Below are positions 5,638 to 8,118 of a stretch of 8,118 nt of DNA, in pieces (the first letter of the stretch is position 1; every line of letters begins with the position of its first letter). Made by a program: the position numbers and the translations under genes. Source of the DNA: an uncultured Clostridiaceae bacterium (GTDB taxonomy: Bacteria > Bacillota > Clostridia > Lachnospirales > Lachnospiraceae). The notes under the pieces are model-generated. The model was not told the DNA's origin and did no database searches. It worked only from the letters and a program-made list of their open reading frames with translations. Where the stretch lies: the NCBI GenBank assembly GCA_949841235.1, contig CATKZA010000061.1:1-8118 (forward strand). Reading direction: 5' to 3'.

Positions 5638-6503
5638 CAGAAACCGCCCCCATCCTCGTTCTCAAGCTCTGCCAGGCGGCTCCCATGCCGCATGCCGGAG
5701 GATTTTTGATATGCGTTGCCGGCCGGAGGCCTTCTCCCTCCCCTGTCCTGCTCCCTTGAAAGCCAATTATTTATAAAACGGTTAATCCCCCGTTTGGTTT
5801 TTCTTTTTGCTGGATTAGAAAGCAACCAGCCTTTCATGCTCCTAAGCTGCTGCTTTACATCAACCGCCGGATACAGTTCTTCCCAGTCTTTAATCTCTTT
5901 GTCATAAACCGGGTGCTCTTCCCCTGTATTCAACTGCAATGTAATAAATGCTTCCTCCAGCAGCCCAGAGGTCTGTCTTTCAGAACTCCGGGCAATAGAA
6001 GTATTTATACTTCTATTATCTTTCTCTGTACTCTTATCTCTAATCTCTGGTGTACTGTCGTTGTACATTTGTACATCTTCTGTAATTACATTTGTTACGC
6101 TCTCATTTGCTGAAAGCATTGATTTTTCAGCATTTATAGTTTTTCGGTAACTACGAATCCGGTCCGCTTCGCTAGAGCTCTGACCTATAAAATTTTGAAT
6201 ATCCATCATGTAAATAGCACCATTATCCAAAATTTCAACAAAGCCCATCTGCTCAAAAATCTTCATTGCCTTTTCGACCGTGCCAATCTGATGCCCAGTA
6301 ACCGTGGCTATCATATCAGGAGTATATGGAATTATTCCTCTATACATCAAACGTCCTTCCTGCCGAAGACTTCTTAAATACATTTTTAAAAGTATGTCGC
6401 TGTATAAATACCCATCCTTCATTCCCTGCAGTATTTTCATATCCTCGGAATCAAAGAAATTCTCTTTAACTTTTAAATAATAATATTTCTTGCTGTCTGC
6501 CAT
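5634..6503 (-). CDS. Phage replisome organizer (replication initiator)
   Basis: This 289-residue protein has the layout of Gram-positive phage replisome organizers, which bind the phage origin and recruit the helicase loader. Residues 1-115 (beginning MADSKKYYYLKVKENFFDSE) form the N-terminal winged-helix-type domain. Residues about 120-175 are a polar Ser/Thr/Asn/Asp linker. Residues about 180-252 carry the C-terminal block common in phage replication proteins, including ELYPAVDV, GWLLSNPAKRKTKRG and RFINNWLSREQD. A basic, Gly-rich tail follows. I chose the ATG at 6503 over the longer frame start at 6557 because an AGGGGG ribosome site sits 6 bases upstream and because a start at 6557 would overlap the ATPase gene by 44 bases. 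It lies 10 bases after the ATPase stop and its TGA overlaps the loader's TTG start, the usual organizer-loader order. The linker-coding DNA is AT-rich and repeat-bearing (see the candidate origin). Confidence 0.88.
   Translation of the reverse strand: MADSKKYYYLKVKENFFDSEDMKILQGMKDGYLYSDILLKMYLRSLRQEGRLMYRGIIPYTPDMIATVTGHQIGTVEKAMKIFEQMGFVEILDNGAIYMMDIQNFIGQSSSEADRIRSYRKTINAEKSMLSANESVTNVITEDVQMYNDSTPEIRDKSTEKDNRSINTSIARSSERQTSGLLEEAFITLQLNTGEEHPVYDKEIKDWEELYPAVDVKQQLRSMKGWLLSNPAKRKTKRGINRFINNWLSREQDRGGRRPPAGNAYQKSSGMRHGSRLAELENEDGGGFC
5994..6017. repeat. Perfect inverted repeat, 10-base arms, 4-base loop
   Basis: The arms are AATAGAAGTA (5994-6003) and TACTTCTATT (6008-6017) around TTTA. 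The repeat lies in codons for about residues 163-170 of the organizer. It could be an initiator-binding site or an origin hairpin. No U-tract follows it on the transcribed strand, and it lies inside a gene, so a terminator role is unlikely. Confidence 0.7.
6061..6076. repeat. Tandem 8-base direct repeat TTGTACAT x2
   Basis: Two exact, adjacent copies of TTGTACAT, each containing the palindrome TGTACA. Two further TGTAC words lie upstream at 6027-6031 and 6051-6055, giving four in 48 bases. This is iteron-like and falls in the organizer's linker-coding region. Confidence 0.6.
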
Positions 6504-6507
6504 GCCA

Positions 6508-6515
6508 CACCCCCT
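6508..6515 (-). promoter_or_regulatory. Ribosome binding site deciding the organizer start
   Basis: On the minus strand this reads AGGGGGTG, overlapping the TAG stop of the upstream ATPase gene and leaving a short spacer before the ATG at 6503. It supports that start over the in-frame ATG codons further upstream, which lie inside the ATPase coding sequence. The overlap suggests translational coupling. Confidence 0.65.
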
Positions 6516-8118
6516 AGTAAACCACCTTGCTTCCATCATCCGTCTTGACCACATCAAGGCTCTGCGGAAATCTTGCTTTCATAGTCGGATCATGGGTAAT
6601 CGCCATAATCTTGATGTTGCTGTATCTGCTCTGGATTGTTTCCAGTGCATCACAGTATGCCTGGATGCCATCCCCATCCAAGAACGGCGGCTCGTCAATG
6701 AAGAGCATTCCGAGCTGGATGCCCGCCGATGATGATTTGATTTCAGCCAATGCAAGGATAACCGAAAGGGATGACTTCACCTTTTCCCCGCCGGACTTTG
6801 ACAGGTACGGTAGCACCGATTTCCCATATTCCTCTATGAAAATATCCAGCGACACCTTTTCCTTTCCATTTTTTTGCAGCCTCTCCAAGCGGAACTCCAC
6901 GCCCATCTTGCCCCCGGTCATTTGACCGAGAATCGTATTGGACGTTGCCGTCAGCTGTGGAATGATGGAACGGATAATCTGATGCGGCACCCCGCTCCGG
7001 CTGAAAGCCACTTTTAATGCGTCAAAGCCCGCTGTTTCCCTTGCATATCCTGTCTGCCGTTCCTGCAATGCTGCAATCTCCTTTTTCAACTTGGCAACCT
7101 GTTCCACTTTCTCCTGCAAAGCACCAATTCTCATCTGTTTTTCCTTTACCAGAGAGTTGAATTCTTCCACATCGGCATTCATCCTGGCTACAATCCCTGT
7201 CAATTCTTCCATGCCGCTCATGGCGAGAATTTCCCTGTCTGCCTCCGCCTGCTTTTCCGCAATTTCTGTATCGATATTTGCCATTTCCGAAGACAGCTCC
7301 AAAATCCTGTTCGTTGCCGTGGCATTTCTTTCCTCCGCCACCGGCAACTGCTTTTCTTTTTCGAGCCAAGGCTCAAGCATCACTATCTCATTTTGCACTT
7401 TGGCATGTTCGGCAAATGCATCTGCATATAAATCACGCTCCTTTTCTGCCGCCATGCCCTCTGATTCGGCCCCAGCAAGCCGTTTTTCCGCTTCAAGTAT
7501 ATTTGACTGCAAGTGCTTAATATCAGCCTCCAGCAAGGCAATTTTGCCTTCGCGCTGCTTAATCATCTCAAGCTGTGACACATACGGAAGAAGCACCGCG
7601 CATTCTTTCTGCAGGGTGGAAAGTTCCACTGCATCAAATCCTATTGCATTCAATGCGGATGATTTTTCCTCAACCGCCAGTTCTGATTTTGCAATCTCCG
7701 TTTCACGCCTGGCCGCAATATCCACATACATTCCGTCAAGCGCCGCCAGCTCTTCTTTCGCCTCAATGGCATCCTGTAAAAACTTACAGTGTGCATTATC
7801 AATATCAACACACCCTGATTCACTGAGGATTTCCACTTTCTTTTCCAAAACCTTTTTCTGCCGGTCTGCGGATTCCTTCTCCATGTCAAACTTCCTTACT
7901 GTTTCGTTATGGAGCGAGACTGCTACGGAACACTCCGCATTTGCTTTCTGGTATGCAATCGCTTTCTCCTGCATAGCATCCAGTTCCACTTTTTTCCGGG
8001 CATATTCCTCCGCTTTCGCCTTAACGACCGCGTCCTGATCCGTTGGCTGTGCCAATAACAGTTCATTCTCCTTCTGCTTTACCCTTTCTTTATATGCGTC
8101 AATAGTTTCCCGCTCTGT
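6514..8118 (-). CDS. SbcC/Rad50-like coiled-coil ATPase, C-terminal part (5' end outside window)
   Basis: The frame stays open through the right edge: 21 further codons lie before a TTG at 8055, so this is the 3' part of a longer gene and not a gene starting at that TTG. Counting residues from that TTG, about 1-75 and 95-340 are Glu/Lys/Ala-rich coiled coil. A cysteine pair in SGCVDIDNAHC (residues 82 and 90) sits where a zinc-hook apex would be. The ATPase C-lobe follows: ABC signature SGGEK (421-425), Walker B LGMLFIDEPP (448-457), D-loop FLDGDG and H-loop THD (487-489). In the SbcC/Rad50/T4 gp46 family this lobe pairs with an N-terminal Walker A lobe (not visible here) and works with an SbcD/Mre11/gp47 nuclease on DNA ends during recombination-dependent replication. 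A partner nuclease is expected beyond the right edge. Its TAG stop is embedded in the ribosome site of the next gene. The family call is firm. A more exact subtype is not possible without the N-terminus. Confidence 0.9.
   Translation of the reverse strand, partial: TERETIDAYKERVKQKENELLLAQPTDQDAVVKAKAEEYARKKVELDAMQEKAIAYQKANAECSVAVSLHNETVRKFDMEKESADRQKKVLEKKVEILSESGCVDIDNAHCKFLQDAIEAKEELAALDGMYVDIAARRETEIAKSELAVEEKSSALNAIGFDAVELSTLQKECAVLLPYVSQLEMIKQREGKIALLEADIKHLQSNILEAEKRLAGAESEGMAAEKERDLYADAFAEHAKVQNEIVMLEPWLEKEKQLPVAEERNATATNRILELSSEMANIDTEIAEKQAEADREILAMSGMEELTGIVARMNADVEEFNSLVKEKQMRIGALQEKVEQVAKLKKEIAALQERQTGYARETAGFDALKVAFSRSGVPHQIIRSIIPQLTATSNTILGQMTGGKMGVEFRLERLQKNGKEKVSLDIFIEEYGKSVLPYLSKSGGEKVKSSLSVILALAEIKSSSAGIQLGMLFIDEPPFLDGDGIQAYCDALETIQSRYSNIKIMAITHDPTMKARFPQSLDVVKTDDGSKVVY

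Larger units (their letters stand above)
5994..6132. other. Candidate internal replication origin within the organizer gene
   Basis: Within the linker-coding part of the organizer gene there is an AT-rich stretch dense in symmetric elements. There is a perfect inverted repeat with 10-base arms AATAGAAGTA/TACTTCTATT and a 4-base loop (5994-6017). The word TGTAC occurs four times, at 6027, 6051, 6062 and 6070, the last two inside a tandem TTGTACAT repeat. A 10-base palindrome TGTAATTACA follows (6081-6090), then an inverted repeat TGCTGAAA/TTTCAGCA with a 9-base loop (6108-6132). Several phages, lambda O being the classic case, carry the origin inside the initiator gene at the linker between the DNA-binding and partner-binding domains. 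The arrangement here fits that, but origin function is inference. Low-complexity linker codons could produce some of these words by chance. Confidence 0.45.

Noticed and set aside
4834..5709. Plus-strand open frame of 291 codons
   Set aside because: It runs antisense to the loader, which has clear Walker motifs. The translation has no recognisable features.
6504..6557. Longer organizer start at 6557
   Set aside because: It adds 18 residues unlike the family, overlaps the ATPase gene and lacks the ribosome site seen for 6503.
7535..7550. AAGGCAA/TTGCCTT hairpin as a terminator
   Set aside because: The loop is very short, there is no U-tract in the transcribed direction and it lies inside the coiled-coil coding region. 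Probably chance.
7091..8038. Plus-strand Ser-rich open frame of 315 codons
   Set aside because: Its Ser/Ala/Phe-rich composition is the antisense image of Glu/Lys/Ala coiled-coil codons of the ATPase gene.

Overview
The window reads as part of the early DNA-replication and recombination operon of a Firmicutes (probably clostridial, Lachnospiraceae-like) temperate phage, prophage or related mobile element. The host assignment is inference. It rests on strong AGGAGG-type ribosome sites, a replisome-organizer plus DnaC-type loader pair, and a PcfK/PcfJ pair known from Gram-positive conjugative plasmids and phages. Every gene I can support lies on the minus strand, so transcription runs from the right edge to the left edge. 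The junctions are overlapping, abutting or under 50 bases, and I see no promoter, terminator, tRNA, CRISPR array or insertion sequence.

In transcription order: (1) 8118-6514, the C-terminal part of an SbcC/Rad50-like coiled-coil ATPase, cut by the right edge; (2) 6503-5634, a replisome organizer whose AT-rich linker coding stretch holds a cluster of inverted repeats and iteron-like TGTAC words, a candidate internal origin; (3) 5637-4867, a DnaC/IstB-type AAA+ helicase loader with an N-terminal cysteine cluster and a TTG start; (4) 4847-4557, a small HNH-like protein; (5) 4541-3765, a PcfK-like protein ending in QLDMF, which resembles a sliding-clamp-binding motif; (6) 3752-1668, a PcfJ-like protein with a zinc ribbon; (7) 1666-1376, a small zinc-ribbon protein; (8) 1327-284, a Gp37/Gp68 (DUF5131) radical-SAM-type protein with an extra six-cysteine tail; (9) 283-170, a candidate 37-residue protein; (10) 173-1, the start of a probable DnaN-like sliding clamp, cut by the left edge.

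Taken together, the organizer would bind its origin and recruit the loader, and the loader would place a host or element replicative helicase. The SbcC-like ATPase would process DNA ends. A phage clamp would serve the element's replication, and PcfK may dock on it through its tail. The PcfJ, zinc-ribbon and radical-SAM genes have no established function. The most interesting points are the PcfK-clamp link, the possible origin inside the organizer gene, and the cysteine-rich tail of the radical-SAM protein.
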